From positions 62,001 to 126,000 of the forward strand of contig DISB01000020.1 of assembly GCA_002421685.1 (NCBI GenBank): a stretch of DNA of 64,000 bases. Direction: 5' to 3'. The notes below the pieces were generated by a model, which worked only from the letters and a program-made list of their open reading frames with translations, ran no database searches and was not told the DNA's origin. Below, one piece after another: positions 36,780-45,805 of this stretch. Numbering within the stretch: position 1 is the stretch's first letter; each line of letters opens with the position of its first letter. The position numbers were made by a program, and so were the translations under genes. This DNA comes from Bacteroidetes bacterium UBA6221 (GTDB lineage: Bacteria; Bacteroidota; Bacteroidia; Chitinophagales; Chitinophagaceae).

Positions 36780-38588
36780 ATGTCTATGCAGCGACACATT
36801 ATTGGTGTTATTTTGTTATTAGCCATCATGCAGTCTGCCACTGTGGTTAGTTCTCAAACTGTTGTCGTTACAGACCAGGCAAGCGATACCACCGGTGATG
36901 CATCAGCTGTACTGCATCTGAAGTCGGAAACCAAAGGCTTTTTACCGCCCCGAATGACTGGAGAGCAGCGCGAAGCTATTGTTACCCCGGCAGAAGGGCT
37001 GTTGGTTTATCAAACAGACGGAACGGAAGGCATCTATTATTTTAAAGACGGTGCCTGGGCACTATTATCAACGTCTACATCAGATTCTTCTGCGGCTCCA
37101 GTAATAAAAACAGAGAGCGATACGCTTGATAAAACGGAAACGGTTGTATTCGCACGCAATAATATCAACATTACCCTTCCTGCCATTACAACTGCAGACA
37201 ATGGATTAGCGATAACTATAAAGAATATCGGCACCTATACAGACCTGGTTACAGTAATGCCTGGCAATGGCGCGCAGATAGACAGCGGCACTTCCGCACC
37301 ACTACCACGGTGGTTTGCCACTACCATGGTGGCCCATGAGGGGAACTGGTATTACAAACAACGTACCATGTTCCCGGTGAATACCATGCAGGTCTCGTGG
37401 CATTCCCCATGGCAAACTATAGATCAGGCACTGGCCTTTCTGAATATGCATATGTGGGGGCCAACGGTTATTAAACTGGAAAGCGGCACCTTCACAGTTT
37501 CAGAAACACAGTTCGTCAATCTTCCTTATCCATTAACGATAGAGGGCTCATCGTATGGTACTACCACTATAGCTGCCGCTTCAGGACTGGCTAATAGCCC
37601 TATGTTTTCCTGCGAAACCGAATGTTATTTTAAAATGCTGATGTTTGACGGCTCAACCCTGGCCAATTATGGCAATAATACAAACGAAGATGCGATACAT
37701 CTTACCGGTTCTGAAGAATACTACGAGATAAAGGACTGCAACATTGACAATTTCAATAAGGCCATCGCCATACAGGACAATGTAGAATTGTGGTTGTTTG
37801 ATGTAGACATCATCAACGCAATAGGAACTGGTGTTGAAGTAGCGGCTGGTAGCGCCAGCGGTGTTTTTTTCAAAGTATCAGAAGTTGATTTTCTAAGTTG
37901 CAATAGAGGCATCGATCTTTTGTCGGGTACTAATGCAAGGGTTTCAATAATCAATTGCGGTTTTTATAATGGTGATAGTACTGATATCGGTATTAATTAT
38001 ACGCCGGCTACATTTACCACTATTGACGCTGTCGCCATTATTGGCAACACATGGAACCATATTGGCGAATTTATGGATGGCTTTGATTTCAGCCGTTCGG
38101 ATGGCAGGGACAAAGAAATAGAAATAACGGGCAATATAGGCGAAGAAAGTCGTAACCCGCATTGTGAAATAGGTGTATTGAATAATACATCGACAGTATC
38201 CATATCCCCCACCTGGGTCAAAGCAAACTGGAACAGTTCTAACCAAACAACAAATACAGGAAAATTTACGGTTTCAGGTAATAGAATAACTTATCAGCCA
38301 TCAAATGCACGCGATTTTATTATGTGGATATCGGGAAATATTATTACGGTAAATGGTTCTAACAGGCCTATCAATTTTTGTGTTGTTAGGAATGGTAACT
38401 CAAACATAAGATACGGAGAAACCTCTGTGAAGACCACGTCTGCCGGACAACCTTTTCAATGGTCAACCGTAGCATATGTTCCCAGCGTTCAGCCAGGAGA
38501 TTATTTTGAGGTATGGACCAGCTTAGGTGCTTCCGGCCAGGAAGATGTTATTGTCCAGGATCTCAACTGGGTTGCGGGTAGCCAGTAA
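36780..38588 (+). CDS. Secreted beta-helix-like protein, divergent from the chaperone-usher cluster
   Basis: A 602-residue secreted protein with signal peptide ending near VVSSQ. The N-terminal ASAVLHLKSETKGFLPPRM and AEGLLVYQTDGTEGIYYF form a module common in Bacteroidota fibre-like proteins. Residues 215-480 have parallel beta-helix rungs (YPLTIEGSSYGTTTI, YEIKDCNIDNFNKAI, RVSIINCGFYNGD) as in pectate-lyase-like or tail-spike folds. The last 110 residues (FTVSGNRITYQP to the end) look like a beta-sandwich. No T9SS domain is visible. No catalytic residues are clear; a binding or fibre role is as likely. Confidence 0.6.
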   Translation: MSMQRHIIGVILLLAIMQSATVVSSQTVVVTDQASDTTGDASAVLHLKSETKGFLPPRMTGEQREAIVTPAEGLLVYQTDGTEGIYYFKDGAWALLSTSTSDSSAAPVIKTESDTLDKTETVVFARNNINITLPAITTADNGLAITIKNIGTYTDLVTVMPGNGAQIDSGTSAPLPRWFATTMVAHEGNWYYKQRTMFPVNTMQVSWHSPWQTIDQALAFLNMHMWGPTVIKLESGTFTVSETQFVNLPYPLTIEGSSYGTTTIAAASGLANSPMFSCETECYFKMLMFDGSTLANYGNNTNEDAIHLTGSEEYYEIKDCNIDNFNKAIAIQDNVELWLFDVDIINAIGTGVEVAAGSASGVFFKVSEVDFLSCNRGIDLLSGTNARVSIINCGFYNGDSTDIGINYTPATFTTIDAVAIIGNTWNHIGEFMDGFDFSRSDGRDKEIEITGNIGEESRNPHCEIGVLNNTSTVSISPTWVKANWNSSNQTTNTGKFTVSGNRITYQPSNARDFIMWISGNIITVNGSNRPINFCVVRNGNSNIRYGETSVKTTSAGQPFQWSTVAYVPSVQPGDYFEVWTSLGASGQEDVIVQDLNWVAGSQ

Positions 38589-38761
38589 ATGTTTAGTTTT
38601 ATCTATCGCTTAAAGATAAGTTTTTTAGAAATCTTATAACCGCACGACTATACCGTCCTTATCGGAATGGCGTATATCCTATTACCGCATTCACCTATAA
38701 CCATTTAACAATTCAACTCTCCGAAAAAACGTACCTTGCAAAGGCTGAAAGCCAACCTAAT

Positions 38762-39979
38762 ATGCAGTTAGCAGGAAAAAAGATAATATTGGCAGTGACA
38801 GGCAGCATAGCCGCCTACAAAACCCCCGAACTGGTAAGGCAGTTGATTAAGGCGGGTGCGCAGGTACGGGTGCTCGTCACACGGTCTGCGGCCGATTTTG
38901 TCAGCCCGCTCTCGCTGGAAACAGTGTCTAAGTACCCCGTACTCAGCAGCGTCAGCGATGGCTCGCAGTGGAACAATCATGTGGAGATGGGTCGCTGGGC
39001 CGACGTGATGCTCATTGCTCCATGCAGTGCCAATACACTGGCCAAACTGGCCAATGGCCTCTGCGACAACCTGGTTTGCGCAGTCTACCTTTCGGCGGCC
39101 TGCCCCGTCTTAATAGCCCCGGCCATGGATGAAGATATGTGGCTCCACCCGGCAACAAAAAACAACATTTCACGCCTGAAATCATACGGGAATATTTTTA
39201 TCCCGGTAGGTTATGGCGAGCTGGCAAGTGGCCTTACCGGCGAAGGGAGAATGGCAGAACCTGCTGATATTGTTGATTTTGCATCTGTTTACTTAAAGGG
39301 TAATGATAAGCATATTTTGAAGGGTAGGAGGGCTTTGGTGACTGCCGGTCCCACTTACGAGCGAATAGACCCCGTTCGTTTTATCGGCAATTTCTCAACC
39401 GGCAAAATGGGGGTAGCAATTGCTGAAGAACTGGCCGCCCACGGGGCGGCTGTTACCCTGGTGCTGGGGCCTTCAGCCCTTGAAGTCAGCCACCCCGGCA
39501 TAACCGTAAAACGGGTAGAGAGCGCAGGGGAAATGTATAATGAATGCCTGGAGGTCTTTCCCTCGGCAGACATAGCTATTATGTCAGCCGCCGTGGCCGA
39601 TTACAGACCGACGCAAACCTCTGGCACGAAAATAAAAAAGCAGGAAGGAACGTTAGATATACAATTGGAAAAGACCAAAGATATTTTGGCCGAACTGGGC
39701 CGGCAGAAAAAGGATGGACAATACCTGGTGGGCTTCGCCCTGGAAACGGACAATGAAGAAGCCAATGCGCTCAAAAAGCTGGAGGCCAAAAATGCCGACC
39801 TGGTGGTGCTCAACTCTTTGCGCGACGAAGGTGCAGGTTTCGCCCACGATACTAATAAAGTAACTCTGCTGGACAGAGATGGCCGGAATAAGGAATTGCC
39901 CTTAGCCGGAAAGAAAGAAATAGCACGGGCTATTGTGCACTATATAATTGAAAGTAAATATGCTGAAACGACTGTATAA
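38762..39979 (+). CDS. coaBC: Bifunctional phosphopantothenoylcysteine decarboxylase / phosphopantothenate-cysteine ligase
   Basis: A 405-residue bifunctional enzyme of coenzyme A synthesis. The flavin decarboxylase half has ILAVTGSIAAYKTPEL and the catalytic histidine in NNHVEM (His73). The substrate-binding motif reads PAMDEDMW (120-127) where most have PxMNxxMW, and the Cys of the ACG motif is replaced by Ser in LASG (Ser156). The ligase half from about residue 185 shows ALVTAGPTYERIDPVRFIGN and the Lys of KIKKQEG. The two substitutions recur, by my recollection, in Bacteroidota, so activity is likely kept. DUF4835 and DUF4296 genes follow. Confidence 0.93.
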   Translation: MQLAGKKIILAVTGSIAAYKTPELVRQLIKAGAQVRVLVTRSAADFVSPLSLETVSKYPVLSSVSDGSQWNNHVEMGRWADVMLIAPCSANTLAKLANGLCDNLVCAVYLSAACPVLIAPAMDEDMWLHPATKNNISRLKSYGNIFIPVGYGELASGLTGEGRMAEPADIVDFASVYLKGNDKHILKGRRALVTAGPTYERIDPVRFIGNFSTGKMGVAIAEELAAHGAAVTLVLGPSALEVSHPGITVKRVESAGEMYNECLEVFPSADIAIMSAAVADYRPTQTSGTKIKKQEGTLDIQLEKTKDILAELGRQKKDGQYLVGFALETDNEEANALKKLEAKNADLVVLNSLRDEGAGFAHDTNKVTLLDRDGRNKELPLAGKKEIARAIVHYIIESKYAETTV

Positions 39980-40907
39980 AATATTAATGTTACAGGTTGT
40001 AGCGGGGCTTGGGCTTGTGGCGACGGTCACGGCCCAGGAACTGAACTGCACGGTAAAAGTGATGGCCGACGGCATCCAGGGGCAGGGGCAGGATAAAGAA
40101 GTATTCCGTAGCATGCAGCAGGCTATTGCCGACTTTATGAATACCCGCAAATGGACCGACGACCAGTTTGCACCGCAGGAGAAGATCAATTGTAATATCC
40201 TCATCAACGTAACACAGACACTGCCCGGTGTGCAAAACGGCTTTTCCGCTACGATGACCATTCAGTCCTCACGCCCCGTGTACAACAGCAGTTATACTAC
40301 GCAGATGGTAAAGCATGTGGACAAAGACGTCCAGTTCAGCTACAACCAGTTTCAGCCGCTGGAGTTTAACGACAACAGGGTAGTGGGCAATAACGCTTAT
40401 GTGTCCAATCTGCCGGCGGTGCTGGCATATTACGCCTACCTCGTTATCGCCTTCGATTACGAGAGTTTTTCTCCCAAGGGCGGCCAGGATATTTTCAAAA
40501 AAGCCCAGAATATCGTAAACAATGCCCCTGAACAGGGCAAAACCATATCGGGCTGGAAAGCGGTGGAAGGCAACCACAACCGCTACTGGATAGTTGACCA
40601 GGTACTTAATCCCAGGTTCCAGGCACTGCGCTCCGTATGGTATTCTATGCACCGGGATGCGCTGGATAATATGTATAGGGACCCCGTTGAATCGCAAAAA
40701 ACTATACTCAACAGCATCAATACACTCAGCCAGTTGCAAAAAGAGAACCCCGGGTCAATATTGCTGCAGTTCTTTTTCAATGCCAAGAGCGATGAGTTTG
40801 CCAGCGTGATAGCCCAGCAGCCGGAAAGCAACCGTGAGCTATATATCGCTATGATCAGCCAGCTTGATGTGCCGAATGTTCAGAAATACAATAGTTTGAG
40901 AAAATGA
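39960..40907 (+). CDS. DUF4835 family secreted protein
   Basis: A 315-residue protein with signal peptide ending near VTAQELNC. QELNCTV then IQSSRPVYNSSY and YYAYLVIAFDYESFSPKGG are marks of DUF4835, which in Bacteroidota regularly follows coaBC and precedes recN. Function is unknown; the conserved link to CoA and DNA repair genes is unexplained. An ATG at 39960 gives the signal peptide directly; it overlaps the last 20 bases of coaBC. The DUF4296 gene starts inside its stop codon. Confidence 0.9.
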   Translation: MLKRLYKILMLQVVAGLGLVATVTAQELNCTVKVMADGIQGQGQDKEVFRSMQQAIADFMNTRKWTDDQFAPQEKINCNILINVTQTLPGVQNGFSATMTIQSSRPVYNSSYTTQMVKHVDKDVQFSYNQFQPLEFNDNRVVGNNAYVSNLPAVLAYYAYLVIAFDYESFSPKGGQDIFKKAQNIVNNAPEQGKTISGWKAVEGNHNRYWIVDQVLNPRFQALRSVWYSMHRDALDNMYRDPVESQKTILNSINTLSQLQKENPGSILLQFFFNAKSDEFASVIAQQPESNRELYIAMISQLDVPNVQKYNSLRK

Positions 40908-41266
40908 CCAGAGCTATATTGCTGATGACAGTATTGGTCGCCGGGCTCTTTACGTCCTGTGCCGAGAAACAGGAGCGCCACCTGCCCCGCGAGCAGATGG
41001 TAAAGGTGATGACTGATATTTACCTCGCCGAGGTATATAGTTCTGTAGTCAGCGATACCACCGGTACATCTTCCAACAAGAATATGGATTCGCTGGCTAC
41101 GTACTATAAAACGGTGCTGCACCATCATGGCATTACTTTAGACGAATTCAGCCATAGCCTGCGCTGGTACAGCGATAACCCAACAGAACTGGATTCGGCA
41201 TACATGAATGTGCTTACACAACTGAGTACGATGGAAGGCCTTGCAAATGCAGATGCCGGGCAATAA
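40904..41266 (+). CDS. DUF4296 domain lipoprotein
   Basis: A 120-residue lipoprotein. The signal ends in LFTSC before AEKQE. The DUF4296 domain (LPREQMVKVMTDIYLAEVY and YYKTVLHHHGITLDEFSHSL) covers most of the mature chain. The conserved helices resemble those of a small dimer of unknown role. It starts four bases before the DUF4835 stop, so the two are coupled, and it ends three bases from the convergent aminotransferase. Confidence 0.9.
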   Translation: MTRAILLMTVLVAGLFTSCAEKQERHLPREQMVKVMTDIYLAEVYSSVVSDTTGTSSNKNMDSLATYYKTVLHHHGITLDEFSHSLRWYSDNPTELDSAYMNVLTQLSTMEGLANADAGQ

Positions 41267-41268
41267 CA

Positions 41269-42459
41269 TCACCTCAAGGCGGCCAGCGCGTTTTTAATGC
41301 GCTTAACAGCCTCTTCCAACTTGTCCATAGACGTGGCAAACGACATACGGATACAGTTGCCGCTGCCGAATGCAGAGCCCATAACGGTGCTCACATGGGC
41401 TTTGTGCAACAGGTACATGCTAACGTCCTCATCGTTATTGATGGTGGTTTCGCCGTCGCTTTTGCCAAAGAATGAGCTGATATCGGGAAAAACATAGAAG
41501 GCGCCTTGCGGGTTGTTCAGTTTCATCCCTGGAACCTCTTTCAGGGCGCTGTACATAAAGTCTCTCCTGGCGCGGAAGGCTTTGGCCATTTCTTCTGTTG
41601 GGCCCATGTCGCTCAGTAAAGCCGTGATAGCCGCCCGTTGTGTAATGGAGTTAGCGCCTGATGTGAACTGCCCCTGTAGCTTTTCGCAGGCTTGCACCAG
41701 GTCTTTTGGGCCGGCCATATAGCCCAGTCTCCAGCCTGTCATGGCAAAGCCCTTAGACATCCCGTTAACAACGACAACACGGTCTCTGAGTTCAGTGAAC
41801 TGGGCTATGCTTTCGTGCTTACCTGTATAGTTAATATACTCGTATATCTCATCGCTGATGATGGCGCAATCAGGGTAGCGTTTGAACACTTCGGCCAGGC
41901 CCGCCAGCTCCTCTTTGGTGTACACGCTGCCCGTGGGATTGCATGGAGAAGAGAATATGAACAGCTTCGACTTATCGTTGATATACTGTTCCAGTTGTGC
42001 GGGCGTGAGTTTGAAGTTTTGTTCTATCGTGCAGGGGATGTAGGTCACTTTGCCCTCTGCCAGCAGCGCCAGTGCGCTGTAGGTCACCCAGTACGGTGTA
42101 GGTATCAGTACCTCATCACCCGGATCAACTATGCTTAGTATGGCATTGGCCAACGACTGCTTGGCGCCGGTAGATACGATAACCTGGTCTGCGGGATAGT
42201 CGAGGTTATTGTCCCGCTTCAGTTTTGTGCTGATGGCTTTGCGAAGCTCGGGGTAGCCTACTACCGGGGTATATTTGGTATAACCCTCGTCCATGGCCTG
42301 CGTGGCCGAATCGCGTATATGCTCCGGGGTGATAAAATCAGGTTCGCCCAGGCTCAGGTCGATGATGTCTATTCCTTTCGCTCTTAATTCGCGGCCCAGT
42401 TTGGCCATTTTTATCGTCTGCGGTTCCGTTACCCGGTCCAGTCTCTGCGCTAATTTCAT
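41269..42459 (-). CDS. Pyridoxal phosphate-dependent aminotransferase (class I/II, AspC-like)
   Basis: A 396-residue aminotransferase of the aspartate aminotransferase I-alpha/beta group. DLSLGEPDFITPEHI, the conserved NPTGSVY, the Asp/Tyr of IISDEIYEYI and the PLP lysine in GMSKGFAMTGWRLGY are all present. The group commonly acts on aspartate and sometimes aromatic or prephenate substrates; this one's substrate is not certain. Its promoter appears to sit inside the terminator of the upstream response regulator gene. Confidence 0.93.
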   Translation of the reverse strand: MKLAQRLDRVTEPQTIKMAKLGRELRAKGIDIIDLSLGEPDFITPEHIRDSATQAMDEGYTKYTPVVGYPELRKAISTKLKRDNNLDYPADQVIVSTGAKQSLANAILSIVDPGDEVLIPTPYWVTYSALALLAEGKVTYIPCTIEQNFKLTPAQLEQYINDKSKLFIFSSPCNPTGSVYTKEELAGLAEVFKRYPDCAIISDEIYEYINYTGKHESIAQFTELRDRVVVVNGMSKGFAMTGWRLGYMAGPKDLVQACEKLQGQFTSGANSITQRAAITALLSDMGPTEEMAKAFRARRDFMYSALKEVPGMKLNNPQGAFYVFPDISSFFGKSDGETTINNDEDVSMYLLHKAHVSTVMGSAFGSGNCIRMSFATSMDKLEEAVKRIKNALAALR

Positions 42460-42474
42460 CTATATAAAAATTGT

Positions 42475-42507
42475 CCGGCAGCAAAGCTAATAAACATCTG
42501 CTGCCGG
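42475..42507 (-). terminator. Terminator of the response regulator gene overlapping the aminotransferase promoter
   Basis: Stem CCGGCAGCA/TGCTGCCGG (42475-42483 with 42499-42507) with a 15-base loop, followed on the minus strand by ACAATTTTTATA. Confidence 0.7.
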
Positions 42508-42514
42508 TAAACAA
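42482..42514 (-). promoter_or_regulatory. Candidate promoter of the aminotransferase gene
   Basis: On the minus strand TAGCTTTG (42482-42489), a perfect -7 element, with TTG at 42512-42514 about 22 bases upstream. It lies in the loop and descending arm of the terminator hairpin. Confidence 0.45.
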
Positions 42515-42525
42515 GATAGGTCATA

Positions 42526-43062
42526 TTAGTTTATGACCGCTACATTGGATGTGTGTGAAAACGCGTTGGTAAAGAAATTCAGGTACAACGCCAGCAAGAC
42601 GATCAGGCCTATCACGATAACCAGGAAAATTATGGTCTTTTTATAGCTATTGTTGATGACCTTCATTTTGTGCAGCTCGCTCACGTTATTCAGCGCATTC
42701 TCAGTGCGCGAGAATGCTGTCTCACCCTTAACGATATAGTCGTAAGCGCCATACTTCATACTATCTACTGCCACTTGCAGGGTATCTTGTCCCGACAGCA
42801 TAATCACCTGCGTTTCAGGATACCCTTCCTTTATTTTCTTCAGTATCTCAACACCGTTTTGTGCGTTGGGTTTATGGGCGCTGAGGTGGTAATCCAGCAC
42901 CACTATTTCCGGGTGCAGGTTCATATTGGCAAGCGCCTCTTCCCCGTTATCGAATATTTTGATGTCATAAAGAAAACGCTCGGCTATGTAATCTTTCAAC
43001 ATTTCGTTCTGAATCGGCTCGTCATCTACCAGGAAAATGTACCGATTGTTGTTAGTTGCCAT
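42526..43062 (-). CDS. Response regulator with C-terminal transmembrane helix
   Basis: A 178-residue protein. Residues 7-125 are a CheY-like receiver: acidic pair in LVDDEP, phospho-acceptor Asp57 in IVVLDYHL, and the lysine in YIVKGET (Lys112). After a short linker a strongly hydrophobic helix (about 142-165, IIFLVIVIGLIVLLALYL) follows, then a short tail NAFSHTSNVAVIN. No DNA-binding or enzymatic output is present. The kinase gene directly upstream is the likely partner. A membrane-tethered receiver suggests a role near the envelope rather than at promoters. Confidence 0.85.
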   Translation of the reverse strand: MATNNNRYIFLVDDEPIQNEMLKDYIAERFLYDIKIFDNGEEALANMNLHPEIVVLDYHLSAHKPNAQNGVEILKKIKEGYPETQVIMLSGQDTLQVAVDSMKYGAYDYIVKGETAFSRTENALNNVSELHKMKVINNSYKKTIIFLVIVIGLIVLLALYLNFFTNAFSHTSNVAVIN

Positions 43063-43156
43063 AATTTCAGGAGTTCAATTTCGTAGAAAAATAGAAAAAA
43101 TATTTAGAATGCCAAAGCGAACATAGAAATAACCTGTTGAAAATCTGCCTTTTGAT

Positions 43157-45781
43157 TTAAACGCCCCTCAATTCCTCAAATGCCTTTCCGCATACCCTTT
43201 TCAACTGTTCCACTAATTGCGGAAGCCGTTCAAAATGCGCCTGTTCGCCGGCCGTTTGTTCTATCAGGAAGATATTGCTAACCTCCTCTTTTACCCCCAT
43301 ATAGGATAGCTGGGGTTTCATAGAGTGTGCGGCTATTTTCACAGCCGGGTAGTCACTGTTTTTAAGCCCTTCTTCTATATTAGCCAGGAGGCGCGGACCA
43401 TTTTCGAGGAACATACCCTTATACTTCTCCATTTTTTCTTCGTTACCACCGGTAAATTGTCTTAAGAAATGCATGTCTGTCACCCGTTCAGGAAGCGGTT
43501 TCATTATGGGCTGTTCGGGTTGCCGGGGTTGATCAGATTGTGCTATGCTGATACCGTTTTCCGTAATTGATGCCATTTTCAGGAGCAGTTCATCGGGCTG
43601 GAAGGGTTTGGATACATAGGCATTCATACCGGTATCAAAATACTTTTGTACATCTTCCTGCAATACATTGGCTGTCATGGCTATGATGCGTATATCCCTT
43701 ATCGGCACAGGCAGGGTGTTTCGGATGGCCTTCGTGGCTTCTACTCCATCCATCACAGGCATTTGTATGTCCATCAGCACGATATCATACCTGCCGGAGC
43801 GCACTTTTTCTACCGCTTCTTTACCATTAACAGCCACGTCGATATGTATGCCGGGCAGCAGTGCTTTTAGCGTATCTTCGGCCACCATACGATTGAACTC
43901 GTTGTCTTCTGCCAGCAAAAGTTTCAGTTTGGCCAGTTCCTGCCTCTTACTGTCGTCGATGATAGGCATTTGCGCTACCGGTAATTGGTTTTCGGCCTCT
44001 TCCAGCGGCAGCAGTACAGTAAACCTCGTACCCTTGCCCAACTCGCTGGTTACACTTATCTCGCCGTTCATCAGGGTTACCAACTGCCGGGAAATAGTGA
44101 GGCCAAGCCCCGTACCGCCAAACCTTCGGGCGATATCCGTACCAGCCTGGGTGAAGCTTTCGAAGATACGTTCGACATAATCGGGGGATATGCCAATGCC
44201 GGTATCTGTTATGTCAAACCTTATCCAGTAATTATGACCTTCCTTCTTTTCTACAGTCACTGCCAGCGATACGTATCCTTTCTCAGTGAACTTGACGGCG
44301 TTACCCGCCAGGTTGATGAGCACCTGGTTGATACGGGTTGGGTCGCCAATGAGACGGGTTGGTATCTGGTCGTCTACTGATACGTGAAACTCCAGTCCCT
44401 TTTCTTCCGCCCTGAACAGTAGGATGTCTTTAATACTGTTTATCAGCTCGGTCATCACGAAGTCAGTCTGCTCTATCACTATTTTCCCGGCTTCTATTTT
44501 CGAGAGATCGAGGATATCGTTAATGATGACCAGCAGGTTATCTGCCGACTGCTGTATGGCCTTCAGGTATTTTAGCTGTTCAGGCTTAGGGTCTTTACCC
44601 AGCAAGAGCCGTGTCATACCTACGATGGCATTCATGGGTGTACGTATTTCGTGGCTCATATTGGCCATGAATTGCTGTTTCAGTTGGGCGGTTCTTTCCG
44701 CCACTTCCTTTTCCTTTTGTGCCAGTTCTACTTTTTGCCTTATCTGCAGGTTGCGCAGCTTGTTCAGGGTCGTCTGCTGGAATATCTCTTCTTTCAGTTG
44801 CTCATAAGCCTTGAGGTGATAGAAGGCGCTGGGAATATTTCCCATCTTGTCGTACAGTACGGATAAGGTTTCGTGCAGGCTCATTACATCGTGCTTGCGC
44901 TGATAGTCTTCGGCCATCTCAAAGCCTTTATTGAGATAGGCCAGCGACTGGCGGTAATCGCCTTCGTCCATCTGCATCCTGCCCAGGTAATAGTTACATA
45001 TTATCTGTACTTCGGCATTATCCTGTTCTATGGCTTCTTCCAGGGCTTCTTCCAGGCATTTGTGGGCGTTCTGAAAATCCTGCATCCGGTAATACACCTT
45101 GCCCATACCGCTCAAAGCAATAAGATACGCGGCAGTGCCCTCATCTGTTTTTTCCAGGTTCTTTTCGAAATAGCCCTGCGCTTCGGCGTATTCTTCCCTT
45201 TTAAAGTAAATATTGCCCAGCACGTTGTAGATGGCGGTCATCCTATTGGTATCGTGGGCCTTCTCAAATATGGGCATACAGCGCAGGGCATAATCCAGTG
45301 CGCTGTCAAAATCGTTCAGGTCATAGAGCAACTGTGCTATACTGGTCAGGTTTACAGAACTGGCCACTTCGTCTCCCAGGGACTCGTTAATGGCCAGGGC
45401 CTCTTCAAAATAATTCAGTGCACGGGCGAAGTCGCCTGTTTCGCGGTATACATTGCCGAAGTTGTTCAGCGTCCGGGCTTCCAGCCTCCTGTCTTTAATA
45501 TGGCGGGCTATAGCGTAAGCCTTATTCAATTCAGCCAGTCCTTCTTCGTAATCCCCCTGCAGGCCGTAGCAGGAGCCTTTCAGGTTGTGGCCGCGCCCTT
45601 CTCCTTTCGGGTATCCTACTTTTATGGAACGTTCTATGATCTCATCGGCCATTTTTGCCGCCTCGTCTACGTCGGTGTTACGCATTTCCAGGGCCATCAG
45701 CACCATCAGGTCCAGCCGGGCCCTCTCGTCTTTCAGGCTGTCATATTCTTCCTGCAGCAGTTTGTATTTCTGTGAATCCAT
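43157..45781 (-). CDS. TPR-containing hybrid sensor kinase with receiver and Hpt domains
   Basis: An 874-residue cytoplasmic multidomain kinase without a signal peptide. Residues 1-330 hold about nine TPR repeats (for example RTLNNFGNVYRETGDFARAL). HisKA has the phospho-His377 in FMANMSHEIRTPMNA; HATPase motifs are NLAGNAVKFTEKG, DTGIGISP and GTGLGLTIS. The receiver has Asp671 in IVLMDIQMPVMDG. A C-terminal Hpt domain carries His819 in AAHSMKPQL, so phosphate can pass His-Asp-His-Asp to a separate receiver, most likely the neighbouring one at 42526. The input signal through the TPRs is unknown. Confidence 0.92.
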   Translation of the reverse strand: MDSQKYKLLQEEYDSLKDERARLDLMVLMALEMRNTDVDEAAKMADEIIERSIKVGYPKGEGRGHNLKGSCYGLQGDYEEGLAELNKAYAIARHIKDRRLEARTLNNFGNVYRETGDFARALNYFEEALAINESLGDEVASSVNLTSIAQLLYDLNDFDSALDYALRCMPIFEKAHDTNRMTAIYNVLGNIYFKREEYAEAQGYFEKNLEKTDEGTAAYLIALSGMGKVYYRMQDFQNAHKCLEEALEEAIEQDNAEVQIICNYYLGRMQMDEGDYRQSLAYLNKGFEMAEDYQRKHDVMSLHETLSVLYDKMGNIPSAFYHLKAYEQLKEEIFQQTTLNKLRNLQIRQKVELAQKEKEVAERTAQLKQQFMANMSHEIRTPMNAIVGMTRLLLGKDPKPEQLKYLKAIQQSADNLLVIINDILDLSKIEAGKIVIEQTDFVMTELINSIKDILLFRAEEKGLEFHVSVDDQIPTRLIGDPTRINQVLINLAGNAVKFTEKGYVSLAVTVEKKEGHNYWIRFDITDTGIGISPDYVERIFESFTQAGTDIARRFGGTGLGLTISRQLVTLMNGEISVTSELGKGTRFTVLLPLEEAENQLPVAQMPIIDDSKRQELAKLKLLLAEDNEFNRMVAEDTLKALLPGIHIDVAVNGKEAVEKVRSGRYDIVLMDIQMPVMDGVEATKAIRNTLPVPIRDIRIIAMTANVLQEDVQKYFDTGMNAYVSKPFQPDELLLKMASITENGISIAQSDQPRQPEQPIMKPLPERVTDMHFLRQFTGGNEEKMEKYKGMFLENGPRLLANIEEGLKNSDYPAVKIAAHSMKPQLSYMGVKEEVSNIFLIEQTAGEQAHFERLPQLVEQLKRVCGKAFEELRGV

Positions 45782-45805
45782 ATTGAAGGTTGCACTGTAA
45801 AAGTA

